Assembly: GCA_902806595.1 (NCBI GenBank)
Contig: CADCXC010000011.1
Span: 372,001 to 436,000 of the forward strand
Reading direction: 5' to 3'
Source of the DNA: Pyrenopolyporus hunteri
Taxonomy: Eukaryota > Ascomycota > Sordariomycetes > Xylariales > Hypoxylaceae
Length of the DNA stretch: 64,000 nt
Shown: positions 9,919 to 20,794 of the stretch, piece by piece
Layout: every line of letters starts with the position of its first letter
How positions within the stretch are numbered: the first letter of the stretch is position 1
Made by a program: the position numbers and the translations under genes
Notes under the pieces: generated by a model
The model's database searches: none
Told to the model about the DNA's origin: nothing
The model's input: the letters and a program-made list of their open reading frames with translations, nothing else

Positions 9919-11277
9919 ATGTCGACCCCATCTGATATACGGGTTGCCTCCTTGGCCGCCGGATTCTCGATTGGTTTCGGTGTGTTGACAGTCTGGGAGG
10001 CCATAAAACAAACGCGTCGGAATCGAAATCCTCTTCGCAGTACATATGTAAGCAAGGATCCCATCGTCCATGAGCTGCGTGATGATCGAATTTGGTGGTG
10101 TTAAATCGGTGATATTCTAATAAATGTGATAGATCTACATGCTTTGGGGAGAAATAATAGCTAATTTAGTTATTCTTGTTGTCGGATACCTGTGGATCGA
10201 TGGCCAGTTTGGAGACAAGCCGTCGTAAGTAACAACCCTTCGAATAGTAAAAGCTGCAGCTAACTGAATCGTTACCCTAGGATCCCGCTTCTATTCTTTA
10301 TATTAGTTTTTTGGGTGTTCGAAATTCAGTTTTTGATGCAAATTATCATAAATCGAATTGCCGTCATCGCCGAGCGTCAGGACACAATAAGGAAGCTCAA
10401 GTACGGGACCGCGATTGTCATCACGGCTATAAATATTGCAGTTTTCTGTATCTTTATTCCGGCTCACGTTGTTCCCCCGGTCAGCCAGGTGTAAGTAAAA
10501 CCAGACTGAATTCCATACGAAATGGTCACTGACGTATTATATAAAGGTATGTCGACATCAATAAATACTGGGATAGGGCGTCTAAGTGCCTTATTCTGGT
10601 TGTCGACGCCGCCCTTAATATTTATTTCTCGCGAACCGTTCGGAATAGACTTGTCCAGCAGCATGGACTTGTCAAGTACGCTCCCTTAGCCAAATTCAAC
10701 GACAAGCTCATGGTTGTTTCAGTTCTCATGGATGTAAGGGATAACCAAGTGATTCCTTTCGGAGATGCAATGTACTAACAGGTTCCTAACCCAGGTTATG
10801 CTTATTTGTCTCATGTCTCTCCCGAACCCAATTGTCTTTGTTCAATTCCATCCTGTTGCGTATATGGTGAAACTCAATATCGAAATGTCTATGGCAAACT
10901 TAATTACCAAAGTCGCTAAGGAAGCCGGTTTAGGAGATGAGGAGTCAAGAGACCCCGATATTTCTCTCTCGTACGCAAAGAACCGAAGCCAAGTTGGCGC
11001 ACGATCCACCATCCATCAAAACCACAACGACGCCGTGCCCATGAATACGTACCACACGACAACCGTGGGAGGTAGAGAGTCAGAAGATGATTTTGAAAGT
11101 TTGAAACAGTTGAACGGCATTCACAGGAGAGTTGATGTTCGGATAGAGAGCACGTCGAATTCCGAAACGGCGTCCAGCCACGAAGTAGATAAAACAGGAG
11201 GAAGAGCATTCGACAGGGTTGAAGATGAGATGTCGTTGACTAACAACGCTGGGCACCCAAGGGGTAATGCATCATAG
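9919..11277 (+). CDS. Fungal multi-pass integral membrane protein
   Basis: Five-exon model: 9919-10047, 10133-10224, 10281-10490, 10547-10733, 10795-11277, giving 366 residues with all phases consistent and GT-AG introns (a TACTAAC branch site lies in the last one). The translation has about six or seven hydrophobic segments: VASLAAGFSIGFGVLTVW, IIANLVILVVGYLW, LLFFILVFWVFEIQFLMQII, ATAIVITAINIAVFCIFI-like, CLILVVDAALNIYF and VVSVLMDVMLICLM. They are followed by HPVAYMVKLNIEMSMANLI and a roughly 130-residue hydrophilic, probably cytosolic tail. This arrangement matches a widespread ascomycete family of uncharacterised heptahelical or hexahelical proteins related in style to Pth11/rhodopsin-like receptors. 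No ligand can be inferred. It flanks the metabolite locus on the left and might or might not belong to it. Confidence 0.8.
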
Positions 11278-12519
11278 CGCGAAAGCTCATTCTATCCTCC
11301 TCTGCCTTAAACTTACGCATCACTGCATCTTAATACTATATGGAGGGATGATGGGGATATGACATGCTATTTCCCGAAGAAAAGGAAAAAGAATTAGTAA
11401 AAAAATAATAAAGACATGGGCAGCATCTACCCGCTTCATTTGTAAAAGGTTTAGATAGGTAGTAGGAAGATGTACTTATGTTTATTCTAACAGAGACATC
11501 TTAATGATTCAAATTACGTTTATGAGTTTGGGGCGTTAATCGAGGTTACTCGCATGGTAGACTACTTACCTTATGCACCTACTTGGATGGTCGATATTAA
11601 TATTTGTTGATATGGGTATTACCGTAGGCGGCAACTCTTGTTTCAATCGAGTCATGCTGTGTTCGAATACCCGTTTTGGTCTGGGTTGGCCCCTATTCGG
11701 CGTCTTAAATGGCCGTAAAGAGCTTTTTTGTCTAATATTGTCAAGTGACCCACGTCCCCAAGGGACCGTCTATAATGGATCGCAGATTCAATGTCTCGAT
11801 TAACCGTCTGCGTATATCAAAGGCCGCAGAAAGGAAGAATTATGTATAAGTAATAAAGCCCTGATTCCTCTATAGTCCCACTGGCTTCGAAAGTGGAAAG
11901 GGAAGGTAAACAACATACCATAGGTTGCCGAGAACACTGTAAATCTTAGCGAGCAGGGTTTCACCTATAAAATGAACAGCTTGAGTAAACTAGGATTGTA
12001 AGGTTTGTATAATTGTCTTTACGAAATAGTTGCAGAAGATGATACCCGTCGCGGGTAGGATATAGTCTAATGGTACGGTGTAATGCATGATTGTGGCATG
12101 AAAATGGAAGGTGACGGGAATCAAATCACCAAGGATCTTCCAATTCTTCCAGAAATGGATCAGCACGTGGAAGAGTCGGCGTATAAGAGCTGCGCCGCAG
12201 TTTCCGGGGAAGTTCATTCATGAAAATCGGTCGGTAACGCTTCCCCCCTTGCATCTATGCATGTAACCCTACAGAAGGATTTTGCTACATCCGCGATCCT
12301 ACGGGTCATCGAGACCTGGTAGGTAGCTACGTAAGCAGCCAAAACCATCATGTCAAGTACAAATCAAGTCAAGTCCAAAATATAAATCTTAGGGCTCCCG
12401 GGTTCCCCTCATTATGAAACGAGGTGATCTAATCACACCTCGTCCCCCCTAAAGCCAAAATTCTATACAGAGATATCGACTCGTACTCTCGTCTCTAGTC
12501 CATTTCCATAGACTCGAAA
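11278..12519. other. Intergenic, promoter side of the A-T-R gene
   Basis: No convincing gene. A TATA-like TATAAATC is at 12381-12388 and a perfect 8-base inverted repeat at 12419-12443, both just upstream of the NRPS-like start at 12520. Confidence 0.5.
12419..12443. promoter_or_regulatory. Candidate regulator-binding palindrome upstream of the A-T-R gene
   Basis: ACGAGGTG and CACCTCGT are perfect inverted arms separated by nine bases, 77 bases before the ATG. Zn2Cys6 dimers often bind spaced inverted triplets or half-sites, so this may be an operator; binding is inference. Related CCGAGGTA words lie at 16268-16275 (before the nitrilase) and 19162-19169 (before the dehydrogenase). Confidence 0.35.
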
Positions 12520-15500
12520 ATGGCTGCGAAGGAAAGACCACCCTATGGGCGAAGGCTGCTGCCTTTAGTTCTCGATGAATTCGCTGAGAAGGACCCGAAT
12601 AGACTATACGCCTCTATCCCAAAGACGGCTGATGTAACTGAGGGATTCCGCGACATCACGGTGAAAGATATCGCTAGATGTGTCGATTTTATGAGCAAAT
12701 GGATCGAGGACAAATTTGGCCGAAGCAACGACTTTGAAACCATTACTTACATTGGAATACCCGATCTCCGTGCTTCTGTCATATTTCACGCAACAGTAAA
12801 ATGTGGCTATAAGGTTTGTCGTCTACCTCACGCACTGCTCTCGGCTACGACCTCGCTCATGTCTTCGTAGCTTCTTCTCCCGTCTCCCCGTAATCCGCCT
12901 TCGACAAATATATCTTTAATCAACCAAACGGGAAGCAAAAAGCTATTACACACCCCAGAGGTAGCTCCTATAGTCAAACGACTATCGGAACTAGACCCCT
13001 CGATTCGTGTCGAAGTAATCCCTTCCTTCGAAGACATGTTAACTAGCAACCCCGATCCATATCCTTACTACAAAAAAAGCTTCGAGGAGGCCCGGGATGA
13101 CCCTATCCTAGTCTTACACTCTTCAGGATCTACGGGTGAGATTAACGTCGAATGACAAACTATAAATTGACGCTGATAGAAAATAGGAATACCGAAACCA
13201 ATTACAATGACCCATGGCTCGTTCGCAACATTCGATAACGAGCACAACATCCGGGACATTCCTGGGCGCAAACATAAGAACTCTACCATATGGAGTTCTG
13301 ACAGTCCGAAGAGGGTCTACACAGTATTTCCCTTTTTTCATGTAAGGCCATATCACACCTAGCCTCGATTCGTCTACGTAGACTAACGTTTTAAAAGCTC
13401 GCGGGGTTCACGGCTTCTACTGGCAGGTTACCCTGATACTAGTAACTGCGAGTTTCTGGAATACTTACTAACGTAAAATAGTAACCCCTATCTTTAGGGA
13501 CGTCGCAGTCGTATTAGGGCCGCCCCATTTAATTCCTGATGTCCACCTTCTGAAGGATATCATGAAACAACAGAAATTATGGTCAATGTTTCTTGTGCCT
13601 GCCATAATCGAAGAGCTACTCAATGAGCCCGGCGGTATCGACCTTTTCAAAGACCTAGAAATTCTTTCCTTCAGTGGCGCTCCTTCTAACCCTAGCGTTG
13701 GCGATCGCCTCTCGAAGGTTGTGGATCTATACTCGCCCTTCGGTTCGACGGAAACTTTTTCGCTGCCTGAGTTGGCCCTGCCCCGCGAGGACTGGGCCTG
13801 GCATGAGTTCCATCCGGACTTCAAGTACGAGCTGCAAATCTACGATCCTAACGAAGGTACATATGAGCTGGTAATTTTTGCCGACGAAAGCAATAAAGAC
13901 TTCTGTGCTATATATCACAACTTGCCAGGAGTTACCGAGTATCGAACCAGAGATCTATTCACGCAACATCCTGAGAGACCTCGGCTTTACAAATACTACG
14001 GACGTAGGGACGATATTATCGTGCTGGCTAATGGAGAAAAAGTCAATCCTGTACCTCTGGAAATCAGTGTCCAGAGCCAAGCCTCTCTCAAGGGTGCGCT
14101 TGTAATTGGGAACGGTAGGACAAGCACGTCTTTACTTGTGGAACCAAAGGAACCCCTAGATGAAGCCGGGCGGTCTAAGTTGCTTGAAGATATCTGGCCC
14201 GTCGTCGAGAAGTCCAATTCGCTTCTGCCAGGTCAGGGGCGGATTCGAAGAGGCAATATTATCTGTGCTTCGCCGAACAAGCCATTCGCTCGGACTGGAA
14301 AAGGCACCGTGGTCCGCAAACTCACAGAACAGGCTTACGAGGAAGAGATTAATAGGCTGTACACTGAGTCGTCGTCTTCTCAGAAGACCGTAACCGTCAA
14401 CTTAGTACCGAGCCTCAAGCCTGTCTACGAACTACCAACGATCACTGAATTCCTCCGCAACATCATTGCTGCCTCATTTACCCCTGGATCTACTATAGGC
14501 GAAACCGAGGATTTCTTCGAGTATGGCTTGGATTCGGTCCAGACTCTAGAAATTACGTCAAACCTAAAACGTAATTTACAGGGCCAAACGTCAAGGTCGG
14601 TATCGTGGATATCGCCGAGGACTATTTTCCGTAACTCAACCCTAGCCCGCCTATCGCGTGTGATAGCGGCTTTTCTCAACGAAGGCACCATTCCGGAGGA
14701 GGATTCCGACCTAGTAAGGACCCGTGTTATTGATGAGACCGTCGCAGAATACGTAGGAACACTCCCGGAGAAACCCGCAGTGCAAGCCACATCACCTTCG
14801 AAGGTGTCTACGGTAGCCCTGATCGGCTCAACAGGGTACCTGGGCCCGTACGTTCTTTTAAGCCTATTGAAAGACCCAAACATTTCTCAAGTCTATTGTC
14901 TTAACCGCGCAAACGATGCGCAGCAGAAGCAAACCAAGGATCTTCTTGCGCTGGATTCGACTATCGAGCCGCACCTAGGCAAGCTAGTGTATTTGACTAT
15001 CAGCCTCGGAAAGCCGTCGTTCGGCCTTTCGAAGGATGAATACGACACGATAGCCCAGAAAGTCGACGTCATCATATACAATTCGTGGAGACTTGACTTC
15101 GGTCTTTCTATACAAACCTTTAGTCCATTTCTACGCGCTACCCGCGATCTGGTCGATCTCTCGGTTACGAGCAACCGCAACATACATATCGTCTTCATTA
15201 GCTCGATAGCCTCCATCGGAGCCATGGCTGGTAAAACGACGGTACCCGAAGCTCCAGTTGATGACCCCTTGGCGGCGGTAAATATGGGCTATGGGCAATC
15301 TAAATTTGCCGCTGAACGTATCTTAACAGTGGCGAATCAACGATGCAAAGTCCCGGTCACTATTGTCCGCATCGGCCAAGTCGGCGGTCCGTCTGCTGCA
15401 TCTACTGGTACTTGGGCGGACCAGCAGTGGATTTCGGCTTTGGTAAAGACGGCGAAGACCTTGAAGACTATTCCCAGCGGCCTCGCACCTGTTGACTGGG

Positions 15501-15880
15501 TCCCTGTTGATACAGTTGCCGCCATGTTGCACAAATTTATCCTTAACACACCAAATGAGGAAGTGCAAGTCTTCAATATTTGCCATCCTAGGCCGCAGCC
15601 TTGGGGAACATTCATCAAGGCAGTAAAGTCGATCTTGGAAATCACGGAAGAAGTTCCTCTAAGGGAATACGTCAAGAGGCTTCGAGATATTACGGATGTG
15701 AATCCTGATGTCGTGGCTAAGATTCCTGCCTTGAAGCTACTAGATTATTACGATTCTATCGGGGACGGGACTGAAACCTTCTCTATTGCCACTGATCGTG
15801 CTTTGGAGGTCTCAGGAGTTGACATTCCCGACTTGAACGAGGAAGTACTCGAAGGCTGGTTACGTAGCTGGAATGTATAG
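12520..15880 (+). CDS. NRPS-like carboxylic acid reductase (A-T-R)
   Basis: Five exons: 12520-12813, 12871-13135, 13187-13341, 13398-13422, 13482-15880; 1,045 residues. The enzyme should adenylate a carboxylic acid, load it on a phosphopantetheine arm and release an aldehyde with NADPH. Visible: adenylation motif HSSGSTGIPKP (181-190), LAGFTASTVTPIF and VVLGPP mid-domain, YGRRDDIIVLANGEKVNP late in the A domain; a carrier site EYGLDSVQTLEI with Ser598; a Rossmann reductase with GSTGYLG (695-701) and the YGQSK catalytic pair Tyr850/Lys854. No condensation domain. Intron 4 is read as GC-AG (13423-13481): only that donor keeps LAGFTASTV-TPIFRD in frame, and the total length is then a multiple of three. 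Related fungal enzymes reduce aryl or amino acids; the substrate cannot be read here. It is the likely core enzyme of the locus. Confidence 0.9.
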
Positions 15881-16471
15881 TTTAGTATTTCGTACGCGCC
15901 TAGCGCCTCTCCTCACCTTCTGGTTTGGAGTGGTAGATATACCTGGAATATGGAGCTTCTATTGCGAATTAAAAGAAGTCTTAAAGCTTCCCCACGTGGA
16001 TATATTGGTACCCTAGTGCAGTTGTTTACTTATATCGTGAAGAGCTTATCAAGCTTCCTCTGATAATAGTAGAAAGGGATAATGCAAATATGTTTGGAGG
16101 ATTATCTTCTAACGGTCCGGCGTGGCAACCCCTCAACACGGCCGCAAATAGGAGACGTCGTATAAACTTACACCGAAGAGGGTGTGTTCGGTATTGCTAG
16201 AAATGGCTATCCGGTGATGCAGGCCAATTCACAGGAGAACAGACGATACAAGAAATAGTCCGCTACCCCGAGGTAAATACCGCCAAAATACCTGCATCGT
16301 CGTACAAGTCTTAGAACCCCGCTGCTGAGGTTGACGTCGATATAACGGGAAAAGGGGGGACCCCGCGTTGGGTTGTGTGTTCCACAATAGTATCCGGTAT
16401 CATATACTGCACGCTAGGATCGTAATCACCAAGCAAGGGACTAATCCTCAGCAATACAGTGAGCTTCTATA
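15881..16471. other. Intergenic, promoter side of the nitrilase
   Basis: No gene. A CCGAGGTA word is at 16268-16275, about 200 bases before the nitrilase start. Confidence 0.5.
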
Positions 16472-17443
16472 ATGCTTGACAAGAAGATTAAAGCGGGCGC
16501 CGTACATGCGGCTCCCGTATATATGAACAAAGCCGCCAGTCTAAGTAAAGTGGTCGACATCATCTCTCGAGCGGCAGAGAAATCTATCGAGCTTCTTGCC
16601 TTCCCCGAGGTGTTCGTCCCAGGGTACCCTTACTTCGCAAACTGCTATGCGCCAAATGCTTCGACCGTGGCCTTATACGCGGCGCAGAGCGTCGTAGTGC
16701 CACAAGACCTCGGCGAAGTCCGAGAAGCGTGTAAGACGCACGGAATGGTCGTCGTTCTGGGTATCTCCGAGCGCATGAACGGCGGCAATACCCTATTCAA
16801 TAGTATCGTGACCATCGATGCCGACGGCACAATCTTAGGAGTCCACCGCAAAGTGCAGCCTACATGGTCGGAACGGATGATATGGGGCCAGGGATCCGGC
16901 TACACGCTCAGAACGTATGAACCTAAAGGGGCTGGATATCGAATTGGTGGCCTTGCCTGTTGGGAGCATACTATAAACGGAGCTCGACAGGCACTTATCG
17001 ACCAAGGTCAACACATTCATGTCGGCTGCTGGCCGGCTCTAGACATCCTCGACGGCTTCGAGGATGTGGGGTGCGCGCAGATCGAGGCCTTAATGAAGAC
17101 ACACGCATTGACGGCGCAAGTTTTCGTGTTGTGCCCAAGTAATTACGTGGATGAGACGTGCTTAGGGTGGATGGAGAAGAATCTAGGTCCCCAGGATAAA
17201 GTGAAGGCTGGCGGTGGCTGGACGGCTATCATCCACCCATTCTGTTCTTTCCTTGCCGGGCCGGTTAGAGGCGATACCACTGAAATTGCCTCTGCGGAGA
17301 TCGACCTCTCTCAGTTAGATCTAGTCAAGGTCTACGTGGACGGAGGAGGCCATTATAAACGGCCCGAGCTCTTCAGGTCAGAGGTGGACGTGACACAACG
17401 GTGGAAGGATGAGCCGGACATTGTCGGCCCAATTCCGTGGTAA
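16472..17443 (+). CDS. Nitrilase (carbon-nitrogen hydrolase superfamily)
   Basis: Intronless, 323 residues, the usual length for a branch-1 nitrilase. The catalytic triad is intact: Glu46 in LLAFPEVFVPGYPYF, Lys127 in VHRKVQPTWSER, and Cys163 in GGLACWEH. Such enzymes hydrolyse a nitrile to a carboxylic acid and ammonia, sometimes stopping at the amide. The HRKVQPTWSER loop fits nitrilases rather than ureidopropionases or amidases, but the preferred nitrile (aliphatic, arylaceto or cyanide) cannot be told from sequence. It lies 591 bases after the A-T-R reductase on the same strand, and an enzyme that produces a free acid next to one that consumes an acid suggests a shared pathway; this is inference. 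Confidence 0.92.
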   Translation: MLDKKIKAGAVHAAPVYMNKAASLSKVVDIISRAAEKSIELLAFPEVFVPGYPYFANCYAPNASTVALYAAQSVVVPQDLGEVREACKTHGMVVVLGISERMNGGNTLFNSIVTIDADGTILGVHRKVQPTWSERMIWGQGSGYTLRTYEPKGAGYRIGGLACWEHTINGARQALIDQGQHIHVGCWPALDILDGFEDVGCAQIEALMKTHALTAQVFVLCPSNYVDETCLGWMEKNLGPQDKVKAGGGWTAIIHPFCSFLAGPVRGDTTEIASAEIDLSQLDLVKVYVDGGGHYKRPELFRSEVDVTQRWKDEPDIVGPIPW

Positions 17444-17690
17444 GTTCTACATAGCTTCACCATCGCCGTGTAGGCCAGTGGGGTTTTCGTGAGTCAGTGG
17501 TCAAATTTATGCCGTTCCGCAATCGGCCGGGAATAGTAGCGTAATCAGGAGATATAGTACTAGTTTCCATGATAGTGGTTTTTCTCGTCCTAATATAATC
17601 TCGATACACATCTTGGTGTGGTATTCTGTTGAGTGTAATCTTCTGCCCCTTTCAAACCTCTTCGCTCGCAGCCTTATATAGGTCACTACC

Positions 17691-18600
17691 ATGGAAGATT
17701 CTAAGCCGGAACCGAAGTACACTCTTCATGTGTACCCCACCAGATACTCGAGTATGTCAATCACTAGGGAAAAGTCTGTCATGGTTGACAGGATTATGAT
17801 TCTGATCATTGCAATTAGGCTGGGGAGCCCGAGTAGAACTCGTCGTCTCCTACTTTCGCATCCCGTGCACTGTGAAGATGTACGGATTGAACAATCCGGC
17901 CGCCGCACCTCCCGCACGCTTGGCCGGGGGTCTCCTGCCTGTTATGCAACCCGACCTGGAGGATGAGGACTTTATGATTGCGGACTCCCTCGCCATTTGC
18001 GAATTCCTGGCTGAGCGACACCCCGAGCTTCACTTATGGCCGGAAGACGTCAAATTGAGGGCTCTAGCGCGAACGGTGGCAGCACAGATGCATTCCGGCT
18101 TCAACGAGATACGTAACACGTATCATACCAACTTCCTCGGCAAGTATACGGGCGAAGTACCTATTAGCGAGCCTGCCGCAAAAGAGATCCGGAAGATTGC
18201 TGAGCTTTGGAGCAAGACGCGCGCGGGTACGAAGAAGAGACTACAGGAGCTGGGTGAAGAGGATAAGGGGTTTTTGTTTGGTAAATTTAGTATAGCTGAT
18301 GCCTTTTTCTGGCCTGTTTTATGGGTGAGCTATTCTAAGATTTCGATACCTATTGCGCGCGTTACTAATGCTTCGGTGCAGCGTTTTCGCAGCTACCAAT
18401 TTCCCCTGGACGGGATCGATGAGAATGGGCTGAATTGGATGGCGACGATGTGGAATGATCCGGTGATGAAACGTCAGGCGGAGGAGTATTTTAAGCAGGC
18501 CCAAGATCCGCTAACTAAGGTCGAGAAGTATGAGGATATATTTAAAGGCCATCCTAAGGTTCAGTACGGTCAATTTCCTCAGGATTGGGTGTTTAGCTAG
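17691..18600 (+). CDS. Glutathione S-transferase-like protein
   Basis: Two exons, 17691-17751 and 17819-18600, joined in phase 1 to give 280 residues. The spliced N-terminus TLHVYPTRYSSWGARVELVV is a thioredoxin-fold start with the Ser/Trp-Gly pattern of fungal GSTs. The later IADSLAICEFLAERHPE is the conserved glutathione gamma-glutamyl site (usually ES or DS), and the C-terminal domain is helical with GKFSIADAFFWPVL. It probably conjugates glutathione to, or isomerises, an electrophilic intermediate in the cytosol; in fungal metabolite clusters such proteins often add sulfur or detoxify. It has the same strand as the nitrilase, 247 bases away. The intron is needed: reading straight through loses the fold. 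Confidence 0.85.
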
Positions 18601-19217
18601 CCTTGATTGTAGGTGTCGCGGGATATGCATATGCCTATTCCGGGACCACTCATGAAGTCTCTTCACCCTAGGTACGTAATCTCTCGTCAATTACGTTGGG
18701 TCATTATTCCGAGATTATCAAGCCTCGTGAGTCCTTCACTCCCCGTGTGACTTGACTGCTATTTCAACGATTCGCTGTAGCCAAATAAACGGCCCGAAAT
18801 TGTTCTGGGCTAGAGTGGCTTCTTCGTGTTGAGTGAACCCTACGTAAGACGCTTGTACTTGTGTATGTTAAGTATCGCACGCCGGACCGTAAGGAGAGGT
18901 TATGCGTGATCCTAATATGACCTGAGATAAGAAAGCCCATCCTACCCTGGCTACCCTGGCCTAAATAGGCTGTGGCCGCGCCCTAGAATAGTGCGGGGTG
19001 TTCAGCGTCGGAGGCAAGCCACTCTTAGGCTGGACGAAGCCCGGGATGTCGGGGGAATATACCCTCCCGAACGAGCCTGATGGTCATCCGATCTAATAAT
19101 TTTATAAATATGCCTATATATCTTCATTCCAGAGACTATTCGGTGAGGTCTCATACGAATTCCGAGGTATCGTAACGCCAGCTATGTCACAGTTGTTCTA
19201 GTAGTGACCCGTTCAAG
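18601..19217. other. Intergenic, promoter side of the dehydrogenase
   Basis: No gene seen. A CCGAGGTA word lies at 19162-19169, 49 bases before the next ATG. Confidence 0.5.
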
Positions 19218-20188
19218 ATGCCTTCTTTTAATCCCGAAAAAGATATCCCAGACCTGTCGGGCAAAGTCATATTCGTGACAGGAGGTGTGCGCCACCAACT
19301 AATATGTCGATTAGCGAGCCTAATTCTAACCATAATAACTACCTAGGCACTTCAGGTATCGGAAAAGAATTAGTTCTTTTCTTGGCCTCGCATAACCCCG
19401 CTCACATATATTTCACTGGTCGTAATGAAGAAGCCGGTGGCGCAGTCACTACCGCAGCTAAGGCTAAGGGGCCAAAAACCGAAATCACGTTTGTCAAATG
19501 CGATCTGTGCTGGACGCGCACCAAAATCCGGCAAGCTATAATCGATGGCTTCAAATCAGAACGTCTCGATATATTCATCGCGAACGCTGGCATCATGGCG
19601 GCCCCGCCTGGCTTGACCGAAGAAGGTTTCGAGTTGCAGTGGGGTAACAACTATCTCGGTCATGCTGTAATCCTACAACTTCTAAGACCCGTCCTCTTAC
19701 GGACGGCTGAGGGCGGCGCCGATGTGAGACACGTCCAAGTTACATCGGGCGGTCACAGGCTCGCTCCGCCCGGAGGCATCCAATTCGAGCAGCTCCGGAC
19801 GGCCGACGCCTTCGGCGAGTTTGCACGCTACGGGCAGAGCAAGCTTGCACAGATATTGTATTGCAAAGCCATGGCGAAGCAGTACCCACAGATCACTAGC
19901 ATCTCCGTTCATCCAGGTGTCGGTAACACGGGACTTCTGCGGTCCACTAAGAAGTCACTGGCGAGGTGGGCTTTAGCAATCACTGCGCTTCTGCTGAAGA
20001 GCGCAGCAGAATTAGCATACAGCCCGTTATGGGCGGCCACCGCCCCTCTTGAAAAGCTGGAGAACGGTGGGTATTACGAGCCTGTTGGGAAGAAGACAGG
20101 CGCTTCGAAGTTTGCTACAGATGAAGCTTTAGCGGAGAAACTTTGGGAGTGGACCACTAATGAACTCAAGGATCTAGAGGCGTTATAA
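19218..20188 (+). CDS. Short-chain dehydrogenase/reductase (retinol-dehydrogenase-like)
   Basis: Two exons, 19218-19284 and 19347-20188; 302 residues. Splicing restores the cofactor motif as KVIFVTGGTSGIGKELV (residues 16-32), which the second exon alone lacks. Other SDR marks follow: NAGIMA (strand 4), NNYLGHA, and the catalytic Tyr184 and Lys188 in RYGQSKLAQ, then VHPGVGNTG. The position after the first strand and the FTGRNEEA stretch suggest NADP preference. It would oxidise or reduce an alcohol/carbonyl in the cytosol; next to an aldehyde-forming A-T-R enzyme, a tailoring carbonyl reductase is plausible. Related fungal proteins are WWOX- or retinol-dehydrogenase-like; the true substrate is unknown. 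Confidence 0.92.
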
Positions 20189-20794
20189 TGGGATAGGATG
20201 GTATCGATGCAGCGGGGAGGTATAGCCGTTCGTAATGTTCGTTGATGTTCGTGAAGGATCACGACCGGGGGGTAATTACTCTAACTCATCTCAATTATTT
20301 AACCCCAACCCTGACCCCTAACCCTGACCCTGACCCTAACCCTGGCGCTGTGTAGATCGACAGATCCTGTAAGAATAGTATACTAGGGACGTTCTTGGTG
20401 TTTTTTCTTCGCCAAACTCTTTCGACATCGACTTATCTTCCTCCCGTAATACTGTTTATTATCAAAATTATATTAATCGGACTTCTAACGTGTGCTGCGC
20501 ATTTCCTGATCTTTCAACTAGGTAGGAGCCGGGCGTTATATTGATCGAAGTGAATATTGTCTTGAAAGAGTTTCGTAGGACGCCCCGAGTTAATACTTCG
20601 AGCAGGGCTTATTTTCGCCCGATGAGGAACTTAACTTGCCTTTTTGATTGGGTACCGTTAATACAGGACAGCGTAGGAGCTTACTATATTATTAATAATC
20701 GCTAGAATGATGTATAACGTAGGTAATATGCATGCATGTTCAACAATGTTCTATCAAATATCTGGTCTGCTTCCTCTCTCATCGTGCCTTCATA
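20189..20794. other. Intergenic containing a telomere-like repeat
   Basis: No gene is seen between the dehydrogenase and the first Zn2Cys6 regulator. It carries the CCCTAA-like tract at 20298-20344. Confidence 0.5.
20298..20344 (+). repeat. Interstitial degenerate telomere-type repeat
   Basis: About eight tandem units of the form CCCTAA/CCCTGA/CCCCTAA occupy 47 bases. This is the complement of the TTAGGG fungal telomere repeat. It lies between two cluster genes, far from any visible chromosome end. Confidence 0.85.

Noticed and set aside
11990..12217. 75-codon hydrophobic frame on the minus strand
   Set aside because: No start context, motif or adjoining exon; could not be supported as a gene.
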